From Pseudeuparius sepicola (lineage: Eukaryota > Arthropoda > Insecta > Coleoptera > Anthribidae), in NCBI GenBank assembly GCA_963920635.1, contig OY987298.1:36735787-36799786 (forward strand): a DNA stretch of 64,000 nt, read 5' to 3'. The notes under the pieces were generated by a model. It was given only the letters and a program-made list of their open reading frames with translations. It made no database searches and was not told the origin of the DNA. Made by a program: the position numbers and the translations under genes. Below are positions 12,501 to 27,500 of the stretch, piece by piece; position 1 is the first letter of the stretch, and every line of letters starts with the position of its first letter.

Positions 12501-15500
12501 AAAAGCAGATTAACTGTACCCAAATATTTGGCGGGATCCGGCCTGTGATAATGAAACACGCCAATAACCTTATTTTTATTTTTTGCAACAGTAACCCACT
12601 AATTTATAAGATAGGCACTACTCTATAATTTTTGCGGATTTATCGTGGGAAATCCTATATCTTAGCCACGATAATACATACCTGGTTAGAACAGGAGCGG
12701 TAAACTTAATTTTCTATGTATCATCGACAAATTTTATTGCAGAAAGTTGCTGAAAAGTGAAAATCAAATATTACTACCAAGGAAATCAATGGAGCTAAAC
12801 GGTTTTTCGATATCTATGGTGCTCACAGTTAATAGACAAGAATTAACTGATTTTTCTAAATTCTAAATCATAAAAAATAGCAATAGCAGTCATTTCCGGA
12901 TTCCGATTTGCCCAGAAGTAAATTTGGTTTTGTAATTTTTTGACACTGTATAGGGGTCCCTGGCCTCCTAAAACTGTGAGGCCGCCGCCTCAAATTCTCA
13001 GGTGGATTCTCGAGCACAATGCCACAATGATGCACGTCAAAAGAAGATGTTTTATTTAAAATTTATGCTGTCTTAGAATGAGAAATACCCGAGCACGAGG
13101 CCCACAGGCGGTATGTTCTCGACTAACTTAAAAACGATGATGAGCCAAAACTAAGGAAACATGCGGCTCCTTCGGTGATGGCTTCCTGCAATCGTCCAAT
13201 TAGGGCAATCGGCCGCTTTGGGCTATTCAGCCGGCAGGTCGAAACCACTGCAACACCCTGTATATTTTACTTCACCGGTATTCTCTCTGTTCTTCGTAGT
13301 AAATTTCTACGATGTAATTCGCCCTTTTTTCGAAAAATTGATTTTTTGAAATACCTATGTTTTAGACGATCTCCAGTATAAAAATTCATCATAAAATTAT
13401 ACAGTGTGTTCCCGGATTGTTTGGACGACTACTGCAAATGACAAAAAAAATTCGAGTTCAAATTTGACCATTTGGGGTTAAGCCCTGCTTGGTTTGAAAC
13501 TAATTTGTGATATAATTTTGCTTTCGATAAAACATGCCTTGGATATTTTGAAAAAGCTAGAGAGCTTTTTCACACGAGTAAAGTGCCCTTTTTGTAGATT
13601 TTACGACAAAATAATATATAAAAGAAACTTGTTCATGATGAAAAACTGCGTGTGAATAATTTCAAAAGCCTAAGCCTACTTCGATTTTTATATATTTTAA
13701 GTTTTTAGCAGAAAAAATCAAAGTAAGCCTAGGCACTTGAAAATTTTTCAAATCTACACAGTTTTTCATCATGAACTATTTCCCTTAATAACATTTTGAC
13801 GTGGAAGCTACAGAAAAAGCACTTTTCAAAAAAAATGGAAAAATTTAAAAATCAAAGTAGACCTAGAAATTTGCAAGCCTTCTGAGTTTTTCATTCCAGA
13901 CAAGTTTGCTTAATAACATTTTGTCATAAAACATACATAAAGGGCACTTCACAGGCGTGAAAAATTAGGTTTTGAAAACCCCCATACACCAAATTTGAAC
14001 ACAAAATATACAAGGAGTTCCATTCTGCAGGATGTCAAAATTGAGCAAAATAGGAATTTTAAAGGCATCTGCCGAGTCAAGTGTACCATCGAATCCCCTC
14101 AAAACAGTTGAATGATCAATAGGACCACTCGAGGTGTTGGTGTGTAAAGGGTAAATTACTGAATTTTTGGAACTTTATACGGGTCAAAAATCGAGTATAT
14201 CAAAACCGCTCCACACACTATAAACGAACTGAATCTAAAAAATACAGAAACCTGCCAGTCAGTAAGTCCATATCAGTTAAGGTGGCTGGTGTGCCACAAC
14301 AGGAAACGCACAGAAAATGCATCATCTTAGACAGTGACTTTATTGAGAAAGGTCCAATAATTTAAATTGTTTTTATTTGTTAATTGGCACTTTGTGAAGA
14401 AATACATTACTTTTGTGTTTATCAATATTTTTTTCAATGATTCCAGAGCACTCTTGATCCGTATAAGTTTCATAAAATTTCAGAATTTTGAAATGGCTCA
14501 TTTTGAGTGGTCCTGTTGACCATTCAACTGTTTTGAAGGGATTCCATGGCACACTTGACTCGCCAGATGCCTTTAAAATTCCTATTTTGCTCAACTTTGA
14601 CACCCTGAAGAATGGAACTCCCTGAATATTTTTTATTCAAATTTGGTATATAGGGGTTTTGGCGTGTTCTGATTAACGCTGTGGCGTCAGTTTTTAAATA
14701 AAAAAAATCGCTAAATGGTTTTCGTGAAAATCGGGGGTATAAAAAAAATCGCAGCCGGCCCTGGATTTGCTTTTTGAAAACGGTAGGAAGGTCAAAAGAA
14801 GCGGTATTTGAATGCCTTTCGAACAAAAAAAAGTTTAGGCGATTATCTCCAAAAATAAAGATTTTACGGATTTGTACAGTTTTAAAGTTGGCCACCCTGT
14901 AGATACGTGATATTTTGATAGTAAAATTATGCCACAAATTATATTTAAACAAATTTTTTGTCATTTTCAAGAGTCGTCCAAACAATCTAGGGACACATTG
15001 AATATTCATAACTTTAGTTTTTATTTTCAGCTGGAAAATAACGAAAATAACAATTTAAATGGGATCACCCTGTACCCTTTGACACCCTCCCCTCAAGTGC
15101 AAGTTTAAATGAACCATTTATTTCTTTAGATTCAGCCCTTATTTTCCCTTAATTTTTTGTCGACTTGACGTCTTTTTAGTATATAGTACCAAAAGTTGGC
15201 CATGGATGTCCATTTCTTTTTTAAGGACGTCTACAGCTGTCCAAATTTGACATTTTGTGTTTCTTTATACGTTCTTTTTTGTAAGGCGCAAAATAAACGA
15301 GAAATGCCTTTAATAAAAAGGAACTAAAGATGTTTCATAGTCTCATGAGAGCCGAAGACCCTGTGCAATTTTATGAAACTATTTGAGCACCTGGTTGCAT
15401 GAAGCTTCTCAGTGATACCAATTTTCAGTATAAAAGTTTCTTCAATCTCTTACAATAAATATGCTACGGCTACTAATAGTTTAGCCGTTGAGAGAAGGAA

Positions 15501-18500
15501 TGATAAGAGGCGCATCTCGTACGAAGATTTCGAGCCAGATTTTGGGATAAATTGGCTCTGAGATCTATGTTCCGGGCAATTGACTTAGAACGACATAACC
15601 GACCAGAAACCGCTTCAATTCGTACTAAAGCAATTGACCGGGATCTATCGGTATCAAGATTGTGGACTCGCTGTTACACATGAAGGTAGCGCCTCTTATT
15701 ATTCCTTCACTCAACGGTTGATATTAGGATGCCGATTTCTCTTTCAGTCATCTAGCAGTCCCAAATTGCCACATTTTCGTTTCTTGCGTTTTTTTTGTGG
15801 CGCGTAAAGTAAGCGAGATAATCGCGGTGGTAATCCTAAAAATCATCTGTATATTCAGATAGCAAATTTTTCAGATTGTTACGAGAGACTTGCAATTGGA
15901 CAAAGGCTAAATCCCAAAAGTGTGTACAAATCAGAAAATTTTAACGTAGTCAAAGATTGTCAGACGATATGTACAAAAGAAAAGGAAGGATGCAAAGCAT
16001 TTAGTTTTGGGTAAGTATTCAAGTTACCAGATTCTTTTCAAACGACTGGCAGACAGAAATATCCACATTTGAAAAACATTATACCTATCAGATACCTTTT
16101 GATACTTTAATCTTTTAAATATCCTAGATAATATTTAACAAAATGTTGACTCTCTAATAATTATTGTTCAACAGAAAACAAAACAACAAAGATTACACAT
16201 AAATAATAAATAAAAAATAATAATGTGCGCCAATATCATCATATCGTTCAATATTAAGTAATAATAGAACTTCTAAACCATAATCTCCTGTTTATAGAAT
16301 TGGCGCCAAAGGAAACGGAACATGCGAACTTAGTAAAGATCACGTCAAGGAAACAGTTGATCTCAAACCAATAGGCACTATTGAAGACACAGACTTTGAT
16401 CTGTACATTAAGAAGCTAGGGTGCCAACTAGTGATAGAACAACCTCACCAAGGAACATCCAAACCGGCTGGTGGTAGTCATTACTCCAGCGAAGCACATC
16501 GTCCAGATGGGCCACATAGTTACCACGAAGGCCATAATTCTGTTCACAGCGAGACTTCGGATAGTCACCACAGTCACACGTATCTACATGATTTGAATCC
16601 GTCGTCCTCTAGCTACCCAGGTGGTCAGTATGGTGGTTCTAAGCCAAACTCAGGTAAATCGTTCATTCGATCAATATAAATTAAAAAATACTCCGTCATC
16701 TAAATTACTTAAGCTCCATCCCCATAGGCGTAGCTAGCCTTTCTTCTCCGGGGGGGCTTAAGCCCCTGAAGGAGATGAGATTCAGTAACCCGCAAAAGCG
16801 CCGGAGCGCCGCATATAAACACTTTGGTGTGTATGTGTTTACCTAACTCACTATAAAACGACTCAAATTTCCGTTTAAAAATAAAAGTAAGCCATGATTT
16901 TGTCGAATAAGCGTCACCGTTTACGTCACAGCACCTGCGCGCGAGCATACCGTTTTCTGTGTTTCGTGAGTTATTGCTATAGTGTATAGTCAATTGTCAA
17001 TTAATTAGGTAGATAGGTACTTATTTATAAATGAACTTACTGAACTAAATGAAGAAAATTAAAGTACTTATGCAAACTCTAGTAGAGCTTATTTACTTAT
17101 TAATCGGCACAACGTTATTAATTTAAATACACACAACTTTACTACATACAGGGTGAGTTTTTTTCGATGCCCACTCTGGGGATCTCGGAAACAAGCAGAG
17201 CTAGAACAAAGGTTAAATGAGGAAAGAATTGCAGCGTTGACTGAAGGTTTAATCTTCACCCAACGATTGCAGTTTTGAACGCTAAATCCAATGCCCCTTT
17301 TGGATTTTTAAAAAAGTTCATGGCTCTCTAGATACTTTGAAAAGAGTGATTTTTTGCTGTTTCATCAGATCTCTGTAGCTCCGTTATTTCTGATTATACA
17401 GAAAACCTGCTGAGACAAAAATTGTAGATAATTTTGGGCTTAATAAGATAATCTAATCCAATTTTTTATGTTGTTTGTAATTTTTGAGATATGACATAAA
17501 CTTGTATTTTTTTAAATGTAAATCATAGTTGGCGGTGGCCTTATCAAATCGGCCATTTTTTGAGCTTTCCAAAGACAGCCATGGAATATTTTCATAATTA
17601 CGTTCTATTGTATAATAAGACATACTTCAAACTTTCAAATATTTTATTTTTAGCTGGTAACAAAATGTAACAAAATAAAACAAAAATTATCATGATGGAG
17701 CTCCACCACATAATTATTTGCCCGTAAGAAATTACCTAGATCAGCTCTATTCAAATAGTTGTATAGGTAGAAATAGACCTATTTCCTAGCAGCTCCGATC
17801 CCCCGATTGTCTGTTTTGGATTTCTTTTTGTGGGGAGCAGTACAAAATAAAGTACTTACGAGACAATTGTTGAATTAAGAGCAGCTGTTTTAGAAGCGAT
17901 TGCCAGTACTGACAGGCACTCTCTAAGAAAGGCGACAAATTCAATTTTAAAAAGATGCAATATTTGCATAAATAATAATGGTGGATTGTTTGAACACCTT
18001 TTTATTTTAAAAGGTGGCCTTTTAAAATAATAATAATTTGAATTTGAGTTTTTTAATTTTTGTTTTATTTTGTTACATTTTGTTACCAGCTAAAAACAAA
18101 ATATTAGAAAGTTTGAAGTATGTCTAATTATAAAATAGAACGTAATTATGAAAACTGATGAAATAGCAAAAAATCACTCTTTTCAAAATATCTAGTGAGC
18201 CACGAACTTTTTAAAAATCCAAAAGGGGCATTAGATTGAGCATTCAAAACCGCAATTCTTTCCCCATTTAACCTTTGTTCTAGCTCTGCTAGTTTCCGAG
18301 ATCCGCATAGTGGGCATCGAAAAAACTCACTCTCTATACTGATACTGCATAAGTAAAAATATAGATGTATGTACATTGGCGTCCTCGCAGTATTACATAT
18401 CAATCACAGTAAGCAGTCACGTCCAGACGTCCAGGTTTGCAGTGATGCCAGGGACTCTCTAAAGTAAGGGGACCCAGCATTATTCTTTCCAAAGTGAGGC

Positions 18501-21500
18501 CTATTCTTTTCACATTCGAATGGTATTAGTGATGCCAAGTATGTTATTTTATTGGATAATCTATTAATAAAACAGGTACTTAGATTGTTAGTAAAAATTA
18601 AACGGTTTCCATGATTTCTAAAAATTAGAGTTGACAATGTTGTGTCTACAAATACCTACAGAATATGGCAACTGTCAAATGAAACAAATTTATTGTATAG
18701 TTGAAATTCTTTAATTGTCACATCTGAGTATCTGGAAGTTAGAAAACTTAAAAATTGTGAATTATGATGGGAAATTGTTTGCCTCCTTTAGAATCTATGG
18801 CACTATCTTATCACATAAAATCTGATAGCAGTTGGACACACTGACATATAACATAACCTTGTAACAGCCCACTTATGTGGTCTCCTTGGAGTCTACAGAA
18901 AACAAACTTCCCCTCAAGCCTTTACTTTTCCTATGTGATAGACTGTGAAATGCTGGGTCCCGTTATTTTAAAGAGTCCCTGAGTGATGCTAATTCTGTGA
19001 GTGTGGCGGACTGACTGGGTCGGGTGCGGGATGAGAGCGTGACGGCAGTGTTGCCAGTGTTCAGTGTTGCCGCTGTTTAGTTTGTTTTATTTTGCCATTA
19101 GTGTTTTAGTCAGTGTTTATTACTATACGCAATAACACGAACACACAACAAGATTAAATCAGCTTAGTAAGGTTTTTAATGTAAACCTATAATGTCAAAA
19201 AATTATAAAAATAAACGCTAGAATTTGTCAGGGGGGCTATTTTTATACCAGGGGGGGCTTAGCCCCCCCCCCCCAGCCCCCCCTTAGCTATGTCAATGTC
19301 CATCCCAAACCATTTAAATTGCAATTTATGATGTTATTTCAATCTTTGTTCTGACATTAACTCAACTAATATCCTTACAATTTGTATATTTTGAGCAAAC
19401 CGTATATAGTCTAGCATACCATTGATGAGGGTGAAATGTATATGTTTAATCTGTATACAACTTTAAAACGGTACAAATCCGTAAAATCTTCGTTTTTAGA
19501 GATAATCGTCTGAGGTTTTTTTTTTGTTTGAAAGGCCTTTAAAGGCCGCTTCTTTTGACCTTTCTACCATTTTCAAAATACGAATCCAGGACCGGCTGCG
19601 ATTTTTTATACCCTCAATTTTCACGAAAACCAATTAGCGATTTTTTTATTATTTAAAATCTGACCCCACAGCGTTAATCATAACACCCCAAAACCCCCAT
19701 ATACTAAATTTGAATAAAAAAATATGCAGAGAGTTCCATTCTGCAGTGTGTCAAATTTGGGAAGAATAGGAAATTCAAAGACATCTGCCAAGTCAAGTGT
19801 GCCATGGAATCAAATCAAAACAGTTGAATGGTCAACAGGACCACTCAAGGTGTTGGTATGTAAAGCTCCAATACAAAATATAGAGAATGTTTTTATCTTT
19901 GCCGTTTCAAAATACTTCATTTTTGGAAATTTATACGGGTCAAAAACCGAGTACCTATATCAAAACCGCTCCACACGCTATAAACGAACAGAGTCTAAAA
20001 AAAAAACAAGAAAATAATCAAAAAAATCAAATCAAAGCAAACCCATAATTTTGTTACATTATAAAATTGTATATGATATAAAAGCTTGTCGCGAGATTTT
20101 CGTGTGTAAATTTCTTTTATAGAAAAATATATTTTCTAGTTAGAATTACTTTCAAGATATATATATTCTCGCGACAAGCTTTTATATCACATACAATTTT
20201 ATAATGTAACAAAATTATGGGTTTGATTTGGTTTGAATTTTTTGATCATTTTCCTCTTTTTAGAGCATTTAGGTAAATAAAAGCTTGTTTTTAAAAATAT
20301 TTTTTATTAATAATTTTATTTTCAACTTTTTACTTCTACTCTTCAAGCCCTTTCATTTAATGCCCATATTAAGGGAAAAGAAAATGTAATCCGCCGTGTT
20401 GGAGCGGCGGCCATATTGAATTTAGTGTGATGTCACTAACTTTATCGCTTTCTACTCTTCAAGCCCTTTAATTTGATACCCATATTAAGGGGGTTGACAA
20501 AAAATACATCATCCGCCACCTTGTGGCGACGGCCATTTTGAAATTATTACAATATTGAGTATTGTGTATTGTATTGTCACCGGAACTAAAGGTGTAAGCA
20601 AAATTTCAGCTCAATCGGATGTCAGGCAGGAAGTGGTTCTAATTCAGCTTGCAACAGTTGACCTAAACATACATACATAGTTAAATAAAATCTTGTAAAA
20701 TACAGAAGCCTGCCAGTCAATAAGTCCATATCAGTTAAGGTGGCTGGTGTGCCACAACAGGAAACGCACAATACACAAATGTATCATCTTAGACAGTGAC
20801 TTTGTTGACAAAGGTCCAATAATTTAAATTGTTTTTATTTGTCGGTTGGCATTTTGTACAGAAATAAATTACTTTTGGGTTTATTAATATTTTTTCAATG
20901 ATTCCAGAGCACTCTTGATCCTTACAAAGTTTCATAAAATTTCAGCATTTTGAGATGGCTCAATGAAAAATACCCTGCTATATCTTTGAGTTAAAACTTT
21001 TCACACCAACATTTTGAGTGGTCCTGCTGACCATTCAACTGTTTTGAAGGGATATCATAGCACACTTGACTAGCCAGATGCCGTTAAATTTCCTATTTTG
21101 CTCAACTTTGACACCCTACAGAATGGAACTCCCTGTATATTTTTTGTTCAAATTTTATATATGGAGGTTTTGGGGTGTTCTGATTAACGTTGTGGACTCA
21201 GATTTTAAATAAAAGAATCGCTAAATGGTTTCCTGAAAATCGGGGGTATAAAAAAATCGCAGCTGGCCCTGGATTTGCACCTTAACAATGGCAGGAAGGT
21301 CAAAAGAAGCGGTTTTTGAAGGTCTTTCAAACAAAAAAAGTTTAGGCTTTTTTCTCCAAAAATGAAGATTTTACGGATTGTACAGTTTTAAAGTTGCTCT
21401 AAGAAAATTTGTTAAAAAATTTCCATCCATAAACGTATACTTTAGTTCTGTCCAATTGTCACTAAATAATGCACTATTTTCTTATTTATATTGATGCTAA

Positions 21501-24500
21501 GTTTTGACTCAGCTTTAATATACAAGAATTTTAGGAAACAGTTACCCAAGTCCACACTATAACAGTCGTCCGCATCCAGATGAAGGGATAGGACAGGTGC
21601 AAACTCTGGTTAGTGTAGCAACAGGCCCTCAAACCTACCTTCACCCTGTCCACGGCATTCTTGTCGGAGATGACTCATTTCGTCCCAGCAAACCTCATGG
21701 ACCACCCGAATACGGAGGATATTATGGAAATGAAGGTATGTGGCATCATTATTTTGTGTTGTCTATAGTAACTATAGCCTATCCAAGTTACAGCGGCAGT
21801 AGATATAAACAAAGCCACATGATCCCATTGCGATCGATTAATCGAAAAATTGTGTTTTTACCTTTCGTAGATCTTTATAAATTTCCTTAAATTAAGTAGC
21901 AAAATAAATTTACAGAATATACTGCTCGCGATCCGATCTAAAATATGCAGGAAACTCGACTGAGGGAAGAGCCGGCCCTGCATTCTGCTCGCCGCGTAAA
22001 CACTTATCACGGCCAGACCAATAAGAGAATAGGTCACGTGGTGGCCAATGTTTTGATCCACTGCCTCTGTAACTTGGATAGACTTTAGATACTTTACTAC
22101 ACTTTACGCTTGAAAAATACTCTTCTGATTTCCTAGATATTACAGCAATTAATCTATTATACAGGGTGCCCAATAGCTTTCTCATCAAAAGTAACAATTT
22201 TTTTTTCAAATACATTTATTATTTTATTTTAATAACGATATTAGCTTACGACGTAAACCATGGGAAGTGTCTGCCGGGTTTTAGGCTCGTAGGAAGTATA
22301 GACCAATTCCCGAATTGTCTCACCCCCAAATAGCCACACATTGCATTTCGAGAAAACGGATACCCAATGGCAGATACCATTGATTAAGGTTGCAGATTCC
22401 CAATGGCGGCAAACGACAACGATCCAATCGTATCGTTGCAAATTATTCTGGCATTAGCACTCACTTAATCATAGAAGAATCTACTACGACGTAGATTCTT
22501 CTATGGTTTAATGGACTGGCTTTACAGCACAATGTATGAAAACATTTTGAAACTGGGGTCTTGCGGAATCTACGTCAGTTGATAGTTGAAAAGTAACAAT
22601 GTTGATAGTTTTGTCAAATTGTAAATAGAAATTTGACAACGTAATTCGCCCCCATTCTGTATGCTTCTTTATTAACATACATACGGTGAAAATACCATTC
22701 ATTTTTTTCTAAGTCACCAAGGGAGGGTTCTCTTCCTTCTCTCGACGTGTTGTTTTCCCAAAAAGATGTAACATAATAAACACTATTACTTTATTTTGTT
22801 TAGGATTTCGTTAGATCTGTGATGGTTTACGTTACGACGTTGACGCTTTTTATAGGAATAGAAAGATGTTATAGTTTGTGGAGGACGCTACCTCTCTTTA
22901 GTTTTTGTTCTTCAGTTTGCTCAGGCGCCAGTTTTTTATAGTGGTATGCTCCACTTGTCTTTTCTCGGATAGTTCAGTGAAGAAAAAAAATTCCAAAGTT
23001 CGTTTAGCTATTTTGTGTTGTTTGTTCTGTTAGGACTAGGGAGTAAATAACACAATAGACAAGTTTTTACAATTTATTTACCAATATTACCCCTACGTAC
23101 AACACGATACCAGTTTATTATTCTCAATAAGTAAATAAAACTTGCAAATCAACAACAAAAGAGTCAAATAATTATTACAAAATCATACAATACAATTAAA
23201 GTTAATCTGTGGCATAACGAGAAAAATAAAGAATTTTTAGCAAATGAAAACTAATAATTTAATGTTGAGGCGAAATAACAATATACACCTGCGTGAACAA
23301 ATTAATATGATTAATAATTTTTGTATTCGCGGCAACGGAAAGTCTATTCTGTGAGATGGTACTAGACGTAGGAAATGCGACGGAGACAACTAAATAATCT
23401 GACTAGCATAGAAACGGTGCTCTAATAACACGGCGCGTAATAATTTTGTAATGATGGAAAATGACAGAAAATCGGAAAATTGTGAAATCTACGGCTTTAA
23501 GTTATAAGCAAGAAACTCTCTCCGTATCAAACAATGTGGCCCATAACACTTTACTATAGGCCTTTAGGTGACGGCGGCAGATTTTAGGAAAAACAAATAG
23601 ATAAAACGGATTCAGTGTTGCCGTCTGACAAGCGCGGTTTATTATTTCTTTAATTCCCAGTATTTCTAGAAGGACCTGGCCTCTTGCCTAGCAGTACCAA
23701 AAATTGGCACTCAATGGGCAATGGCCGGCAGCTAGACCTGAGATCAAGTGGAAAAATAGCCTGTAGTCGACTTTTCAGGTTACGTAACGGCCCGGCCGCT
23801 TGCCTGGCAGTACAAGTACTCTACAATAGCAATGGCTGGCAACGAATACTTATATATATACCTGAAATTAGTCGGAGAAATAGTTTAATTTGACTGCTGG
23901 CTTTGTAAGAGTTCCTGGCCCCTTATCTAGTAGTACCAAAAATTGGGACTCGACGGACAATGGCCGGCGGTTACACCTGACGTCAAGTACAAACTATTTA
24001 TCTGTTGATCTCGCGTTTTGCAAAGTTCCTGGCCTCTTGCCTATGGCAGTACAAGTACTCTACAATAGCAAGGGCCGGCAGTTAAACCTGATCTCTCCTT
24101 TTTATAAATGACAATGTTCAACCAAAGAAAATACCTTGGACACTATAGCAAAATGAAATGGTTATCATACAAGAGTTTTTTACCTATACTGCTAAATCGG
24201 CGGTCGATCAAAATCTGATAAATTCGTACTTTTCGGTTCCTCTTTTATACCCGAGTCCGGCCGGGCTGGTGGGGTCGGAAAAAAAGAACCCGGTTGCTAT
24301 GCTGGCATCGAGACTTGGTGCGGTGCGAAATACATAAAAAACTAGAAAAATCTCATACATCAATAGCCGGCGATGCGACGCAGCTTCCGGTAATAAGACT
24401 AAATAGTATGAATAAATTGAATCGGTTTTTCGAAAAGAAACGCGTCTCTAGCCCTAAAAATAATGATTATTTCCTACTAAATATATTTTACAAAAGCATT

Positions 24501-27500
24501 GCCCGCCTAAAATCAATAGCGACTTTTAAAACACGGTATATAAAATGCGAAAATACGGAAAATAAGACTTTGTTCAAATTAAAACATTTTACTTGCTTTT
24601 TATGCATTCATCTAGCCGGTGAAAATGATAAAAACTACTCGGTGCGGTGCGGTCGGCAGAAAAAATTAAAAATACGTTCCTATCTATTAAAAAAAATAAC
24701 GAACTTCGTTACAAAGACGATCGTTGTTTATTAACACAAAGGGTGTTTCCAAACCATCCAATTGTACCCAAAGAAAAATACTTGGATACATTGACATCTT
24801 CTCTCACACCTCACTTTTTCTGCCTATATTAAATACACTTTTTTTGAAAAAAAAAATTGTGTTCGTAGGTAACATGCCTCCATTCAGACCTCCATCTCTA
24901 AACAACCCTTATGACCCTCCACCATTCAGACCAAGACCAGATCAACACAGTGGGCCAGATCAGAACTCCCAGCCACCTTATAACGATGAGAAGCCCGATT
25001 ACTTTGTCAGCCCAGGGGCTAGCTATCGTCCAAGACCACAAGCTGGAGGTTACGGAGAACACAGCATTGAAATTCACAATTCCGGACATGAACACCATCA
25101 AGCCGGATATGACGAACGTCCCTTGCCAGGAGGTTTAGGTTTAGATAAACCAGGAAACGAATTCGGATATACAAAACCGATAAATAGTCGTCCCGATGGA
25201 GAGGGTTATCCGGACAAACCATCATACTTAGCTTATGGTGTGGGATCGTATGGTTCATACGATTTTAAAAATAGTTACGTTCTTGATGAGAGATATGATC
25301 TGGGGCGACCAACTAACTTTTTATCCGATAGGTAAGTTTTTGTGAACTTCTTTACCTACATGGACAATAAAAGGCTGATATCGCGTATTAATAATTTTGA
25401 AGATGCAGTAGATATACAGGGTGAGTTTTTTTGATGATAAGTAGGTATATGGATCTCGGAAACTAGAGGAGATAGAAGGAAGGTTAAATGGGGAGAGAAT
25501 ATTGTTTTTTAGGCCCAATTTAATGCACCTTGTGGATTTTTGAAAAAGTCATTAAATTTTTTTAAAAGTTTTATTCTAATCCATGTAGCTTCGTTGTTTC
25601 TGATTTTATATAAAAAGTTGGAGGGAATTGTTTCCCCAATGCGGTGATCATGTCCTACTTTCCATAACAGCTGACATTTTCGAGATATGACACAAACTTT
25701 TTTTAAAGGGAAACCATAGATATTTCCGTTATTTTTCCGAATAACCATATCGAGTATTATATCGTTGAAAAGCTCTAAAAATGTCTGATTTTTCAAGACT
25801 ATTGCCAACTATGGTGTCCATTTATATCTCTACAGATTTTATAATAGAATATTGTTCATGAATTCAACTTGTATCCTTGTGAAACATTTTAAAGTAATCG
25901 TCGTACTTTGTTTTATTTTGACATTTATCGAAAACAAAATATTGAGAAAATAATGGGAATAGGATTTATATTAGGTACTTGTTTCCAATAAGGCAGCTCG
26001 AAAAGAAACAAACAACCATATGCCCTTGCTAGCGATAAATGCACTTCGTTGCTTGGTAACTGCGTATCAGCTCAATACACCAACTTGTCGAAATTGGTCG
26101 GTTTCGAACTGCTCTATATGCCACTCCGTTATTTACGAGGGTGGACTATACAAATCACCGTAAAGCTGGTTGCACCAAGTTATACGGGGACACCTCTATA
26201 TATTGACTTTCCATTATGCACCGTAAAGCATTAGTGTATATCGTTAGTTTTTGGTACAACGTTAAAAATTAAAATAGGAGTAATAGGTATAGCAGAAAAA
26301 TAAGGAGCATAATATGTGTAATAAAAATGCAGGTATTTTACTTTTTACATTTAAATAAAGCAAGATATTCCTAATTAAACATAGGGTAAGTAAAAATATA
26401 CATAAGTGTGTACCTATGAGCAAACAAAATTATTTACATAGTTTACAAGTTTTGCAAAATTGTAAGTTTTGGATTTGATTTATTTTGTATTTGGGTCTTT
26501 AATTCCCTATTCGAAAATTCAAGTGTGTAATAAATACGAACTCGCGTATATAATGAAACCAAATAGTCATGGAGAAAATTTGCACACGGATACATGTATT
26601 TTACTGATCAGAATTCCTTTATTAGGCTAAAGCCTTAGCCATAAAGTCATTAAATTTTGATAAGAAAATATTTTCTAAAATGCTAAATGGTCCCGAACTG
26701 GCTTCATAGGCTTTTATATTCACAAAATATTGTCGACTTGTCTCTGCCTACCAGATTACGCAGACTTATGCCTCTAACTATAAGCTTGTGGTAATAATCT
26801 TAATGGAACAGCAGTTGACATCTACAATTACCAATATTTTTATTTACAACAAAGAAAAAAACACACCTGTGACATGTTAGTTTTATATTATTTAACATAT
26901 ACACTGTGTCCCTGGATGGACTTGACGAGAAAAATCTTTATTATCTATTTTTCGACGAAAAGTCACTCTTCATAAAAAGTTCTGTTTGTCAAAAAAATAA
27001 AATTGCCATATTAAAATTTTTGATCTGATGTACAGGGTGTTAATAAATTAAGAAAACCTGCAAATGCGTCAAGAGAAAACTACCTTTATTTATTACTTTA
27101 CAGAAAAAAACTATAAAACCAATTTGTTCAGTATCTAAAATAAAGCCTAAATACAAATTTTCGAATTGAAATTCCAGTTGCAATTATTATTCAACCAACA
27201 TAGCTGCCTCCCACCTCAACACATTTTTCAGTAATTTTTATAAATTTTTCATACACTTTACGTATGATTTCTGGTTCATTACGTTCATTTATTGCTTCAC
27301 TTATACGATCTTTTAATACTTCCCTGTCGTGCGGCAAGTTGATTTAGCTGCACAAAATCATTAGATAATATTATTCAAAATAATATAAAGTTTAAATTCA
27401 AACTTGAAAATTTGTATTTAGGCTTTATTTTAGATACTAAACAAATTTGTTTTATAATGTTTTTCTGTAAAGTAATAAATAAAGGTAGTTTTCTCTTGAC

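Larger units (their letters stand above)
16720..19300. mobile_element. Element bounded by GGCGTAGCTAG and G-/C-run ends
   Basis: The left end reads TAGGCGTAGCTAGCC followed by GGGGGGGCTTAAGCCCC (16726-16758). The right end has GGGGGGGCTTAGCCCCCCC and TTAGCTATGTC (about 19250-19292). Internal flanks are weakly inverted (TAGCAATAACTC near 16970 and its counterpart near 19125). An R3 element sits inside. Similar G-run ends occur near 7171 and 39750-39815. No gene found. The 16709-16993 (-) frame runs through the terminus. Confidence 0.5.
19458..21408. mobile_element. R1 family element, copy b, with nested insertions
   Basis: The left end (AACTTTAAAACGGTACAAATCC at ~19461) is inverted at ~21370-21400. 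Inside are the R1 blocks (AGGACCGGCTGCGATTTTTT; CAAGTGTGCCATGGAATC; CTGGTGTGCCACAACAGG). The order is left arm 19458-20010, foreign DNA 20012-20690, right arm 20695-21408. Exon 4 begins about 125 bp beyond its right end. Confidence 0.7.

Noticed and set aside
14524..15009. 161-aa open frame on the - strand
   Set aside because: It lies wholly in R1 repeat sequence, shows no domain, and corresponding frames in the other R1 copies are interrupted.
24294..24734. 146-aa open frame in intron 4
   Set aside because: No domain, AT-driven amino-acid use, no supporting splice sites or start context.
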